Shown: positions 34,494 through 43,367 of the stretch, one piece after another | Layout: each line of letters starts with the position of its first letter | How positions within the stretch are numbered: the first letter of the stretch is position 1 | Source: a virus | Virus record (IMG/VR): IMGVR_UViG_3300043466_003163 | Coordinates: 1-64,000 of that record | Direction: 5' to 3' (one strand) | Length of the DNA stretch: 64,000 bases | Position numbers and translations under genes: made by a program | The notes under the pieces: generated by a model | The model's input: the letters and a program-made list of their open reading frames with translations, nothing else | What the model was told of the DNA's origin: nothing | Databases searched by the model: none

Positions 34494-35797
34494 TGAATAA
34501 TTTTTATAATGATAGTACAAATACTAATGTAATCCCAATTATAAGGGTAGGTGAAGTAATATCTATTGCGGATACAACTAAATCAGGTAGAATTAAAGTT
34601 AGAATAACAGGCGTTGATGATACAGAAAGTGATAAAAGTTTAATTGATTGTGTACCATTAATACCAAAATATTTAATTACGTTACCTAAAGTAGGTGAAT
34701 GTGTTTTTGTTTTTCAATACGAACATAATGATTCATCACCGACAGCATCTTTCAAAAACAAAAGATTTTGGATTGGTCCGTTAATATCTCAACCAATTAA
34801 ATTAGATGGTGAAACATACAATTCATCACTTTCAATTTTACCTGATGGGTATAGTAAATTAAAAGATCCTAATTTAGAAATTGGTGCCTATGGTGATGAT
34901 GAAGATGTAATTTTACAGGGTAGATATAATACTGATATTATACAAAAAGATAGACAAATTTGGTTAAGGGCTGGTAAAAATATAGAAGGTTCTGTAAATA
35001 AATTTAATGATAAAACTTTAGGTTATGTCCAAATAAAATTTGGGGGAGAAAAACTAAAACGTACTTTAGTTGATAAAGAAATTGTCACATTTGTAGAATT
35101 ACAACCTGATATAATAATCACAGCAACTTTGAATACAGTAACTAATTCAGGTAATATTCTTTCTGGTAATTTACCTGAAGAGTCTTATAGGGGTACAGAT
35201 ATTAATAGAACTGAAGTATTTATAACTATAACTGACGCAAAAACAGGTACAGTTAAAAATTCTTTTGAAAACATAAATAGCTTCTTAGGTTCAGGATCTA
35301 GAGAAAGTGCATTAGGAGCTGCAAAAACTTTTATAGATACAAATAAGGGTGCGAGATGGAAAATTAAATCTACTTCAGTAGACTTAATAAAAATATATAA
35401 GGGTGATAATGGTATTGCAACATTTACTAGTGAACCTGTAGAAGTTAGAAAAAAAATAAAAGAACTTAAATTAGAAAAAAATAAAAGTGATAGTACCAGT
35501 GTAGTTAATATAGTGGCAAATAAAATTAATTTGATTAGTCATGATGGTGAACACACATTTAATTTAACTGACCCCAAAAATTTAATTACTGATGACGAAC
35601 AAACAAAAATAAACAATGAAGCTCACCCAATCGTATATGGTGATATTTTGGTGGAATTTTTAGATTTAGTTAAAAAATATGTACAACTTCATGTACACCC
35701 ATATCATGGTTTACCTGCGGATCCGAGTTCTATAGTAACAAATGTCACAAGTTTTGATTTAAATAAGATTCTCAATAAGAATATTAATAGCAATTAA
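34490..35797 (+). CDS. Baseplate hub/spike protein, gp5 OB-fold-like
   Basis: A 435-residue protein. The N-terminal 100 residues have the OB-fold of gp5/VgrG-type proteins: GEVISIADTTKSGRIKVRIT, VPLIPKYLITLPKVGECVFV and FKNKRFWIGPLISQP. DVILQGRYNTDIIQKDRQIW and INLISHDGEHTFNL resemble the strand repeats that follow. A His-rich C-terminus (YVQLHVHPYHGLPADPS) is similar to the metal-binding tip of tail spikes. It lacks the lysozyme domain of T4 gp5. Two start codons in tandem (ATGATG) make the first residue uncertain by one. Confidence 0.75.
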   Translation: MMNNFYNDSTNTNVIPIIRVGEVISIADTTKSGRIKVRITGVDDTESDKSLIDCVPLIPKYLITLPKVGECVFVFQYEHNDSSPTASFKNKRFWIGPLISQPIKLDGETYNSSLSILPDGYSKLKDPNLEIGAYGDDEDVILQGRYNTDIIQKDRQIWLRAGKNIEGSVNKFNDKTLGYVQIKFGGEKLKRTLVDKEIVTFVELQPDIIITATLNTVTNSGNILSGNLPEESYRGTDINRTEVFITITDAKTGTVKNSFENINSFLGSGSRESALGAAKTFIDTNKGARWKIKSTSVDLIKIYKGDNGIATFTSEPVEVRKKIKELKLEKNKSDSTSVVNIVANKINLISHDGEHTFNLTDPKNLITDDEQTKINNEAHPIVYGDILVEFLDLVKKYVQLHVHPYHGLPADPSSIVTNVTSFDLNKILNKNINSN

Positions 35798-35798
35798 G

Positions 35799-35806
35799 AT
35801 ATTTAT
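35799..35806 (+). promoter_or_regulatory. Candidate phage late promoter octamer
   Basis: ATATTTAT followed by TAATAAAAAG, 12 nt before the ATG at 35819. Confidence 0.55.
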
Positions 35807-35818
35807 TAATAAAAAGAA

Positions 35819-37228
35819 ATGGTATACAGAACTTATATAGATAAAAATAATACTATTATTTATGGTACATTAATTAATACGGGTAGAAATCCTATTGCTG
35901 AATTATATTATGGTGGTAAAGAAACTCAACCTAACTATACAAGACATTTACTTTACTTTGATGTAACCAATTTACAGGATAAATATAATAATGGTGAGTT
36001 AGGTGATTTATCGGATGTCAAACATGTATTAAGAATGACTAATAGTTCTTTTTTCGATAGGGATTTACAAGCACAAAAATTATTAGATGGTAAACAAAGG
36101 ACATCTTCTTTTGATTTAATTTTATTTAGAGTTAATCAATTTTGGGATGAGGGTTGTGGGTATGATTACCAACAAATTAGGTATCTTGATTATGGAGGGG
36201 ATATTACTTTTGTAGAATCCGCAAGTAATTGGTTAAATTCCACTACATCCACATCTTGGTCCGAACCAGGAGTGTATTCAGGTTCACCTTTAAGTAGTAT
36301 TACTGTTACAACACAACATTTTGATAAAGGTAATGAAAATATTGAAATGGATATTACTAACGAAGTTAATGATTTAATAACTGGTGGTACAACAAATTAT
36401 GGTTATGGGGTATCATTTGACTATGATTTAGAAACAAAAGAAATAGTTCCAGCACAATATGTAGGATTTTTTACTAGACATACACAAACTTATTATGAAC
36501 CTTTTGTTGAAACCACATTTAATAATACTATAAAAGATGATAGAAAAAATTTTTATAGGGGTAAATTAAATAGATTATATTTCTATACAAATTTAGGGGG
36601 CGAGCCAACTAATTTAGATAATAAACCTAGTGTCACTATTAAAGATACTAATGAATCAATTATTTCTGCATTTACTAGCAATGATGTAAAACAATCAGAT
36701 AAAGGAATATATTATATAGAATTATTTATACCAATAAATAATAAGGAATGTGGTTTATTTACAGATACTTGGTCAGATATAACCATAAATGGTGTTAGTT
36801 TATCTGATATTACTTTAGAATTTGAAGTAAAAGATGATACCGAATATTACAATTTTGGTAATAATGAGTCTTTACCTATTGAATATTTAGTAAATCTTAG
36901 TGGTATTATGAGAGATGAAAAAATTAAAAGAGGTGATAAAAGAAAAGTTTTTGTAAACGCTAGAATACCATATACTATTAATGAAACTAGTGTTATAGAT
37001 GGGTTACAATATCGTTTATGGATTAGAGAGGGTACAACTGAGGTTAATGTAATAGATTGGACTGATGTTAATAGGGCATATTTAAAAAATTATTTTATTT
37101 TAGATACTTCTTGGATGATACCTAATGAATATTATGTGGATATTAAGTTAACATCTAATCAATTAGTTAAAACTTATACAAATACACTTAAATTTAGTAT
37201 AGTTAATCAAATTGAGAATCTACATTAA
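35819..37228 (+). CDS. Probable tail/baseplate structural protein
   Basis: A 469-residue protein that is beta-strand rich throughout. The N-terminal domain (YRTYIDKNNTIIYGTLINTG, then HLLYFDVTNLQDKY) resembles a jelly-roll and includes FRVNQFWDEGCGYDYQ. It has several tandem strand domains in the second half (GKLNRLYFYTNLGGEPTN, then DEKIKRGDKRKVFVNARIPY). I know no named domain. It has its own late octamer and ends convergently with the next gene, overlapping it by 26 nt. Virion component by inference. Confidence 0.65.
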   Translation: MVYRTYIDKNNTIIYGTLINTGRNPIAELYYGGKETQPNYTRHLLYFDVTNLQDKYNNGELGDLSDVKHVLRMTNSSFFDRDLQAQKLLDGKQRTSSFDLILFRVNQFWDEGCGYDYQQIRYLDYGGDITFVESASNWLNSTTSTSWSEPGVYSGSPLSSITVTTQHFDKGNENIEMDITNEVNDLITGGTTNYGYGVSFDYDLETKEIVPAQYVGFFTRHTQTYYEPFVETTFNNTIKDDRKNFYRGKLNRLYFYTNLGGEPTNLDNKPSVTIKDTNESIISAFTSNDVKQSDKGIYYIELFIPINNKECGLFTDTWSDITINGVSLSDITLEFEVKDDTEYYNFGNNESLPIEYLVNLSGIMRDEKIKRGDKRKVFVNARIPYTINETSVIDGLQYRLWIREGTTEVNVIDWTDVNRAYLKNYFILDTSWMIPNEYYVDIKLTSNQLVKTYTNTLKFSIVNQIENLH

Positions 37229-38027
37229 TTGGATTTATAGTTTCAGGTAAATTAAATTTAGTATTAGATATTTTTTCTAATACATCATTCATAATTAATG
37301 TAAAAAGATTATTAATTACTTCTTTATTTAATTTTTGTGGGTATGGGACATCAAAAGACATAAAATTTTTCCATCCTTCCCCATCCGTATTACTTTTATA
37401 TTTAACAGTGATATTAAAATTATTCATATCAATAGTCTCATCATCTATATTAAAATATCTACCATCTAAAATAGTACCATCAACTTTTTTGGCGTTACAG
37501 TCTATTTCAAAACTCATACTTCTGGCACCATACTCAAAACTATTTAAATATCGTACTCTATCATTTTTTGAAATAGAAAAAGAAGGGAATGGTACATAAA
37601 AATATAAACCTCTGTAAGAGGTATTAACATTAACATCACGATTTTCATACTCACCTAAATCCTCATTTTTGAAAGATATTTTTGTAGATAAATTAGAAAA
37701 ATCATTTTTTCTAATAAATTCTTCTAATAATTTATATAAATTCTCAAAAAATAAACTTGGCATTGGGTAATTTTTTCTATAACTATCAAATTCAGAAAAT
37801 AATTCCCTTTTATTCCAACTATATGTTCTAGTTAAAGTATATGCGTCTACATAATCTAGTTCAAAATCCTCTATTAATTCTGCCGCCACTTCAAACATAT
37901 TAAAATCTTTATCTAAACCATATTTTTTATATAACATATATAATATCTTTTTTTCAAAAGGAGAAAATTCTGTACTAACATCTATTATTTTAGACTCTAA
38001 TAATATGTATTTCTTTTTTACTGCCAT
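37203..38027 (-). CDS. Hypothetical protein downstream of the capsid operon
   Basis: A 274-residue protein from ATG at 38027 (MAVKKKYILLESKII); a GTG six bases upstream is less likely. It has a helical N-terminal part (FSPFEKKILYMLYKKYGLDK) and a strand-rich C-terminal half (RGLYFYVPFPSFSISKNDR). The protein is acidic. It has its own octamer promoter and ends across from the tail gene, overlapping it by 26 nt. No family is recognised. Confidence 0.6.
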   Translation of the reverse strand: MAVKKKYILLESKIIDVSTEFSPFEKKILYMLYKKYGLDKDFNMFEVAAELIEDFELDYVDAYTLTRTYSWNKRELFSEFDSYRKNYPMPSLFFENLYKLLEEFIRKNDFSNLSTKISFKNEDLGEYENRDVNVNTSYRGLYFYVPFPSFSISKNDRVRYLNSFEYGARSMSFEIDCNAKKVDGTILDGRYFNIDDETIDMNNFNITVKYKSNTDGEGWKNFMSFDVPYPQKLNKEVINNLFTLIMNDVLEKISNTKFNLPETINPINVDSQFD

Positions 38028-38043
38028 AATCACAAATATAATA

Positions 38044-38051
38044 ATAAATAT
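38044..38051 (-). promoter_or_regulatory. Candidate phage late promoter octamer
   Basis: ATATTTAT on the minus strand followed by TATTATATTTG, 16 nt before the ATG at 38027. Confidence 0.5.
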
Positions 38052-38061
38052 TTTAAAAAAT

Positions 38062-38096
38062 AAAAAAGGGTAGAAAAAATCTACCCTTTTTTTTAA
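38062..38096 (-). terminator. Intrinsic terminator after major capsid gene
   Basis: A long AT/GC stem (AAAGGGTAGA paired with TCTACCCTTT) with a 5-nt A loop and extended A/T flanks. It lies just after the stop of the major capsid gene on the minus strand. Confidence 0.85.
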
Positions 38097-38111
38097 CCTA
38101 TTGATTTACGA

Positions 38112-39863
38112 TTATCTCAATTCGTTGATATCAAACGTTACTACACCGTCAACAGTTACAGTTCCGTAGAATCTGTTGTTAACCATTTTCTTAGCGTATC
38201 TCGTCATAATACCCTTCGTTGGAGCGAAGTTGAATGGATTTTGTAATGTAGGAGTCAATTGTAGAGGTACATACGGAGCGTAAATGTAACCTGTATCTAA
38301 CAATGACTTACCTTTATGTCCAACAATAATTGAGTTAGCTGGTGCGTAAGGGTCTCTATACACAGTATATCTACCACCTAATGAACCAATTTTCTCAATA
38401 CCCATATTGTACTGATCTTGCTCAGGAGAAGCGTTTGATACGTGGAAGTATTCTAAATCATCGAAAATTGCTGAAACTTCAGAAGATACAACGATAAAGT
38501 TAGCACCAGCTCTCAAAGTAGATTTGTGGATTTGAGCTGAAATTTGGTTGATTTTAGTAATCAACGTTTGATTCCACTCTTTTTGAGTGTAAGCATTGAA
38601 TCCACCACCGTTGTTAGCTCTTTTCCAACCGTTGTAATCCCATCTCAATTGCCAAGCCGCACCTTTTCTTAAATCTCTTAAGATCTCTCTATCGATCTCA
38701 GCAGCAACCTGCTCAGACAATAAAGCTGTAAGTTCAGCCTCAGCATCGATGTTATGGAATGCACTAACGTCTTGTGCTAATTCTGGTGACCAAGTAGCTC
38801 TTAGTTTTCTTTCTGTAACTGATACTACTACTTCATCTAATTCAAAAGATACTTCACCCATTTCTGTAGCGAATTCTAATGAATCATATCTTCTCCAAGA
38901 TATTGTTAAACCTGTGAATGTTGTAGCTGAAGATGCTCCAATGTAACCATCAAAAGTTTTAGAAGCACAATCAACACAAGTTGGGTGTGTTAAATCTAAT
39001 TCGATTAACAATTTACCATCTGCAGTACAGATATCACTATAATCTACAATTCCTCTACCATATTTTTGTGTAACCAATCTGAAAGGAACTTCAGAACCAG
39101 ATGCGATGATAGAATTTCCTGATGGGTCAACGATTGCTGGAGTAGAAACTACTTTCAAAGAAGATAAGAAAGTTTCAGTATCCATTTCATTACCATCTGG
39201 ACCAGTTAATCTACCAGCATTTGTAGTAGAGAAACCTGTTACTGCTAAAGTAACGTGTCTAAATGAACCGTCAGCTGCTTTTGCTTGTGCAGTAAGAGCT
39301 GTAGGAACTTGTACACCACTAGAGTTTAATACAACACCTTGGTAACCTGCAGTTGCGAAAACTATTTGTTTACCTTTTGAAGCGTCATATAAACCATCAT
39401 TATAAAACAAATCATACAATGATTTAGTTTGGAACTCAGTAAGAGTTGTTGATCCACAAGCTGAGATTGTACACTCAGGTAATGCACCGTGACCATCTAA
39501 ATCTTTACCGTTCAAAGGAACTTGTGTTGTAGATGTTTTTGGTACAAAGTAGAATAATTTACCGATTGGCATGTTCATCGCTTGTACCGATACGATATCG
39601 TTAGCCAATAATTTAGAGAATACTCTTCTTACAATTGGGAAAACAACTGTTTCGAATGATCCAGAAGAATCAGCAGAAGTTGACTCACTCAATAGAGCAG
39701 ACGCTTGGTTTTCGTATAATTGTGCGATGTTCTCTTTGATGTGACCTTTTAAACCATCTAAGAAACCTAAAGAGTTCCACTTAGAGATAGTTTTAGATCT
39801 AATTTGCTTTAGGTGCTCAAGTCCGATATTACCGACTTCACCAGAATTTAACAAATGTCCCAT
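38112..39863 (-). CDS. Major capsid protein, T4 gp23-like
   Basis: A 583-residue HK97-fold capsid protein of the T4 type. The N-terminus SGEVGNIGLEHLKQIRSKTI is a scaffold-type pro-region. TVVFPIVRRVFSKLLANDIV, SVQAMNMPIGKLFYFVPK, RKLRATWSPELAQDVSAFHN and IDAEAELTALLSEQVAAEID are gp23 hallmarks. IGSLGGRYTVYRDPYAPANS and NNRFYGTVTVD lie near the C-terminus. The N-terminal extension would be removed by the prohead protease at 41266. Codon use is visibly less AT-extreme than in neighbours, as expected of a highly expressed gene. It ends at a strong terminator. Confidence 0.95.
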   Translation of the reverse strand: MGHLLNSGEVGNIGLEHLKQIRSKTISKWNSLGFLDGLKGHIKENIAQLYENQASALLSESTSADSSGSFETVVFPIVRRVFSKLLANDIVSVQAMNMPIGKLFYFVPKTSTTQVPLNGKDLDGHGALPECTISACGSTTLTEFQTKSLYDLFYNDGLYDASKGKQIVFATAGYQGVVLNSSGVQVPTALTAQAKAADGSFRHVTLAVTGFSTTNAGRLTGPDGNEMDTETFLSSLKVVSTPAIVDPSGNSIIASGSEVPFRLVTQKYGRGIVDYSDICTADGKLLIELDLTHPTCVDCASKTFDGYIGASSATTFTGLTISWRRYDSLEFATEMGEVSFELDEVVVSVTERKLRATWSPELAQDVSAFHNIDAEAELTALLSEQVAAEIDREILRDLRKGAAWQLRWDYNGWKRANNGGGFNAYTQKEWNQTLITKINQISAQIHKSTLRAGANFIVVSSEVSAIFDDLEYFHVSNASPEQDQYNMGIEKIGSLGGRYTVYRDPYAPANSIIVGHKGKSLLDTGYIYAPYVPLQLTPTLQNPFNFAPTKGIMTRYAKKMVNNRFYGTVTVDGVVTFDINELR

Positions 39864-39901
39864 TTTTATTTTTTTTTGTTTTGTTATTTTTTTATTATTA
39901 T

Positions 39902-41167
39902 TTATGAGATTCTTCTCATTAAATCTTTAATAGCTGTAATTTGAGGATCAACATATGCAGTAGATTCATTCAAATTAGTAGTCTTATAAGATTTTACTGT
40001 TTTATTAACTTTATTTTCTACAGACTCATTAATTGGTTTTGTATTCTCTAATTCAGTTTTAATTGTCTTATAGATATTTTTAGATTCTTTAATTGTTTCC
40101 GCATTGTCGAATCTTTTTAAGATATCCATTTTTTCTTTCTTAGTAGTAGAATGTTCAGTAAACAATCTATTAACGTAAGCTAAATTAGTATTGAATAAAG
40201 CAACTTCATTAAGTTTGTCTTTGAATACGTTAAGTGCTTTTTTATACTCTTCGTTTTTATTTTTCAGCTCTTCGTATTCCTTCATTATTTTTGATTCGGA
40301 AACTGTGTTTTTGTTAGGTTTTTTAGAAATTAACGGTTTACGAACACTTCTAGATTCTCTAGCAGCAAGTCTAGCGCCATGATATCTTTGTTTACCACCA
40401 GATCTTCTGTGTCTTTGTAACTTGTCTTCTTCTAGTCTAGGTTCTTCATCTTCGCCACCTTCACCATCTTCATCGACAATTGTTTCATACATAGATGAAA
40501 GTTCGTCTAATTGAATTTCGTAAATGGTTTCTTCGCTGTCTTCGTACATAGAACCTGAACCACATTCAGAGCAATACTCATCTTCTTCTAAACCGAATCT
40601 ATCCATAGATTCCTTAATGTAATACTCTACACCTGTTTCGCGATCTGTCAAATGAATTCCTTTTTCATCTTTAACAACTTCTACTTCGTCATTATCACCT
40701 AATTTGTTTTTAAATACGTGAATAACTTCTTCGTCAGAAGCATCTGTTAAGTCTAAAACTTCTTCCCCTCCTGGTTCCTCAAAACCAAAATCAAATTCTT
40801 CAGGTTCTTCTTCACCTTCTTCTGAATCTAAATCTAAATCAACATCTAAATCTAAATCAACAGGTTCTTCTTCACCTTCTTCAGAATCTAATTCAGATGG
40901 TTCTTCTTCACCTTCTGGAGATTCAGTCTCTTCTTCATCGTCAAGATCTAACTCAACATCTTCTTCATCATCATTGGATCCTTCTAAATCTATATCGTCT
41001 ATTTCTACTTCTTCATCTTCCTCTTTTAAAGATGACTCAACGATACTTTCAATTTCTTTCGACAAGTGTGCCGCAAGCATTTCTTTCGTGTTGGCTTTTA
41101 AGGCATCCTCTAAAGACTTAGCTTCTAGCAAAGCCTCTTCGATGATAGATTTCTTTTTTTCAGCCAT
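39902..41167 (-). CDS. Acidic prohead scaffold, gp22-like
   Basis: A 421-residue scaffold-like protein between protease and capsid genes, the place of gp22 in T4. The N-terminus KKKSIIEEALLEAKSLEDAL has I/L-x-E motifs. A long acidic block follows (runs of Glu/Asp and repeats of LDVDLDLDSEEGEEEP type). Next comes a region with two Cys (EYCSECGSGS), then a basic patch (RLAARESRSVRKPLISKKPN). The C-terminal helices (EELKNKNEEYKKALNVFKD) end in IKDLMRRIS. It should form the prohead core and be cleaved during maturation. Confidence 0.8.
   Translation of the reverse strand: MAEKKKSIIEEALLEAKSLEDALKANTKEMLAAHLSKEIESIVESSLKEEDEEVEIDDIDLEGSNDDEEDVELDLDDEEETESPEGEEEPSELDSEEGEEEPVDLDLDVDLDLDSEEGEEEPEEFDFGFEEPGGEEVLDLTDASDEEVIHVFKNKLGDNDEVEVVKDEKGIHLTDRETGVEYYIKESMDRFGLEEDEYCSECGSGSMYEDSEETIYEIQLDELSSMYETIVDEDGEGGEDEEPRLEEDKLQRHRRSGGKQRYHGARLAARESRSVRKPLISKKPNKNTVSESKIMKEYEELKNKNEEYKKALNVFKDKLNEVALFNTNLAYVNRLFTEHSTTKKEKMDILKRFDNAETIKESKNIYKTIKTELENTKPINESVENKVNKTVKSYKTTNLNESTAYVDPQITAIKDLMRRIS
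40798..40920. repeat. Acidic low-complexity repeat in scaffold gene
   Basis: DNA repeats of TCTTCTTCACCTTCT and AAATCTAAATCAACA type, encoding LDLDVDLDL, EEGEEEP and SELDSEEG strings. It is simple sequence in frame and length-variable by nature. Confidence 0.6.
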
Positions 41168-41228
41168 TTTGTTTCTTTTTTAGTTTTTATTATTTTATTA
41201 TTACATTTACGCTAAAATGCGTTTCCTA

Positions 41229-41236
41229 ATAAATAT
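41229..41236 (-). promoter_or_regulatory. Candidate phage late promoter octamer
   Basis: ATATTTAT on the minus strand, 61 nt before the scaffold gene start at 41167. It has the longest spacing of the set and would drive scaffold and capsid genes. Confidence 0.45.
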
Positions 41237-41265
41237 GTAGTTTTTTTGAAAAAGATTAATTTTTT

Positions 41266-41955
41266 TTAATCTAATAAAAAATTGTTTAAATTATTTTTTA
41301 ATAAATCTAAATCTTTTTTAGTTTTTGATTCTGACATTTGTTGTTCTCTAGATGGTTCTTCACTATAAATCCAAGAACCAGGTGTAGATGGTGAAGTTAC
41401 AATATCCCAACAAATAAGTTCATAATCATCCTGAACTACATTTTTACCACCTTCTTTTTCTAATGAACCTACCCCTCTAGATGAAACACCAATTTTTAAA
41501 CCTTTTCTTAAATAATTTGCTACCCTATCTCCTTCACAAGAAATAATTCCTTGATTGACAAATCCTGGTGACATTATGATTTCTAATTTACCCATCAATA
41601 TATTACCTTCCCACCATAAGTCTACAACATTATGTGAAATTCTACTTACCGCAACTATTGACGATTCTGGGTGATCAGCTTCACCTAATGCTCTTTTTTC
41701 TTTTATAAGTTTAAGATAGTTTTCTGCTTCCCTTCTTAGAATTGCTTCGGGATATACTCTTTCATTTCTATTCTCTACACCGTATTTTTGCATAACGGCA
41801 TAAACAACTAAAGGTTCTTCTATTATAGGTGTACCTTCAGTTAATTTATTTACTTCATTTACAAAGTGTCTATTATCTTTAGGGGAAATATATCCTGCGT
41901 CATATTCGATTAGGATTCCCTTTTTTCTAAAGTCATTCTTTTTTAAGATTTCCAT
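41266..41955 (-). CDS. Prohead core protease, T4 gp21-like
   Basis: A 229-residue prohead protease. KRALGEADHPESSIVAVSRI carries the catalytic His (ADHPESS) and KIGVSSRGVGSLEKEGGKN the nucleophilic Ser (GVSSRG). NRNERVYPEAILRREAENYL and LICWDIVTSPSTPGSWIYSE complete the family pattern. It cleaves scaffold, portal and capsid precursors, typically after I/L-x-E in T4. The upstream late octamer and the neighbouring scaffold, capsid and portal genes fit the T4 order 20-21-22-23. Complete length. Confidence 0.95.
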   Translation of the reverse strand: MEILKKNDFRKKGILIEYDAGYISPKDNRHFVNEVNKLTEGTPIIEEPLVVYAVMQKYGVENRNERVYPEAILRREAENYLKLIKEKRALGEADHPESSIVAVSRISHNVVDLWWEGNILMGKLEIIMSPGFVNQGIISCEGDRVANYLRKGLKIGVSSRGVGSLEKEGGKNVVQDDYELICWDIVTSPSTPGSWIYSEEPSREQQMSESKTKKDLDLLKNNLNNFLLD

Positions 41956-41975
41956 AATAATGATATAGTTTTATT

Positions 41976-41983
41976 ATAAATAT
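41976..41983 (-). promoter_or_regulatory. Candidate phage late promoter octamer
   Basis: ATATTTAT then AATAAAAC on the minus strand, 20 nt before the protease ATG at 41955. Confidence 0.55.
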
Positions 41984-42001
41984 ATCATTATCCTAAAAAG
42001 A

Positions 42002-42439
42002 TTATTTTTTAGTTTTATAGAATTTAAAAATAGAATTATTTTCAAAACAGTTATTTACTACATCGTAAATAATTGTTTTTGTGTGGTCAATTATGTTTGG
42101 TTGATTTAATGATAAATTTTTCTTTTGATAAAGTGTTATCTCACAAGACATAAAACTTCTTTTATTAATATCAAAACCTGAAGTTCTCATATCTAAATCC
42201 ACTATGTATCTATCACTATAGAAATAATCTTTATTTAGAGTATTATTTAATTTTTGTTTTATTTTTTTTCTGATATTACTTAAAAAAATATCATAATTAT
42301 TTTCTTCCCCATCATTTATTATCTGTCCCCACGCAGTAAAGTTTATATACAAACTTTTTGATTCTTTATTGTTTACTGTACCAATTTTTGTTTTATAGTT
42401 GTCTAATAAATCTAATTTGATTTCTTTTCCTAATTTCAT
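42002..42439 (-). CDS. Hypothetical head-region protein
   Basis: A 145-residue protein (MKLGKEIKLDLLDNYKTKIG) between portal-side and protease genes. It has a beta-rich middle (SKSLYINFTAWGQII, then DRYIVDLDMRTSGFDINKR) and a C-terminal segment with many Asn/Lys. No family is recognised. Its place in the head cluster suggests a small head or head-tail joining protein. Confidence 0.6.
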   Translation of the reverse strand: MKLGKEIKLDLLDNYKTKIGTVNNKESKSLYINFTAWGQIINDGEENNYDIFLSNIRKKIKQKLNNTLNKDYFYSDRYIVDLDMRTSGFDINKRSFMSCEITLYQKKNLSLNQPNIIDHTKTIIYDVVNNCFENNSIFKFYKTKK

Positions 42440-42521
42440 TAAAATTTTCTTTCATATTATGTTATTTAAAGTTTACATATAATAATACAAATTTATTCGT
42501 GAAATGTCAAATTATGGTAAT

Positions 42522-42545
42522 AAAAAACCCTCACTAAGAGGGTTT
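42522..42545 (-). terminator. Intrinsic terminator
   Basis: The 8-bp stem AAACCCTC/GAGGGTTT with an ACTAA loop, adjoining an A-run that is the T-tract on the minus strand. It follows the stop of the gene at 42549. The stem sequence is identical to that at 8721. Confidence 0.85.
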
Positions 42546-42548
42546 ATA

Positions 42549-43328
42549 TTAATCATTTGTGATTGTTTGTTTTAAATTATAAAACTTAATTATGTCATCA
42601 CTAAAATTATCTTTTTGATATTTAGTATTTAATAGTTTATCTTTAACTTTAAGTAACTTATCTTTTAAATCTAAATCAGATGACTCATTCAATTTAGAAT
42701 CTACTGTAATTACACAATCTCTTTTTAATTTATTGTATATATCTTCTTTTTCACTATCACTACCATTTAAAATTGAGTGTATGATTTTTTTATCTGATTC
42801 ATTAATATCACTATATTTGCTATTAAACTTATTTACAAATAATTTAGTTAAAACACTAGGTGGTACATTAATAGTTTCATGATTAATTTCTTCTGTAAAG
42901 ATTTCATTTTTTGTAGTCATAAATTCTATTAATTTATTAGTTGCCTCATTTATTTGATTTATATTTGAAGGTGTTTTTTTAGTACTACCTAAATAAGATA
43001 TATTTTTATAAAATTCATTATTTTCTTTAACAATTTTTTTACCCTTTAAAAGTTTTAATAAAGAATTGTTAGATTCATTAATTTTATTTTTATCAATAGA
43101 TTTAAGTAGCTCAATATTTTCATTTAAATATTCTTTCGCCTCAAATTTATCGTCAAATTTTTTAGTCTCTAAATTCTTATATATTAAGAATTGATCTCTA
43201 ATAGTTTTATTTTCTTTTAATGTTTTTAAATACTTTCCAAATAATTTTTTACCTGATGAATCTTTTTTAATTACTGATTCAATAATTATTTTTTTAAAAG
43301 TATCCTTTATATTACCAAAATTTTCCAT
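42549..43328 (-). CDS. Hypothetical helical head protein
   Basis: A 259-residue protein, almost entirely helical and highly charged. It starts MENFGNIKDTFKKIIIESVI, with an I-I-E motif within the first 16 residues, and the end is basic with KLNESSDLDLKDKLLKVKDK. It lies next to the portal and has a late octamer 14 nt upstream, with its own terminator downstream. T4 has core proteins at this position (between gp20 and gp21), so a minor prohead core role is possible. No direct family match is recognised. Confidence 0.55.
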   Translation of the reverse strand: MENFGNIKDTFKKIIIESVIKKDSSGKKLFGKYLKTLKENKTIRDQFLIYKNLETKKFDDKFEAKEYLNENIELLKSIDKNKINESNNSLLKLLKGKKIVKENNEFYKNISYLGSTKKTPSNINQINEATNKLIEFMTTKNEIFTEEINHETINVPPSVLTKLFVNKFNSKYSDINESDKKIIHSILNGSDSEKEDIYNKLKRDCVITVDSKLNESSDLDLKDKLLKVKDKLLNTKYQKDNFSDDIIKFYNLKQTITND

Positions 43329-43342
43329 AGATGTTTTATTTA

Positions 43343-43350
43343 ATAAATAT
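43343..43350 (-). promoter_or_regulatory. Candidate phage late promoter octamer
   Basis: ATATTTAT followed by TAAATAAAAC on the minus strand, 14 nt before the ATG at 43328. Confidence 0.55.
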
Positions 43351-43367
43351 TAATTAATTTAAAAAAA

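Noticed and set aside
42440-42521. Host-type promoter before the gene at 42439
   Set aside because: A TAAATTTG box is present, but the upstream TTTG is only 12 nt away instead of 19-21, so the bipartite pattern fails.
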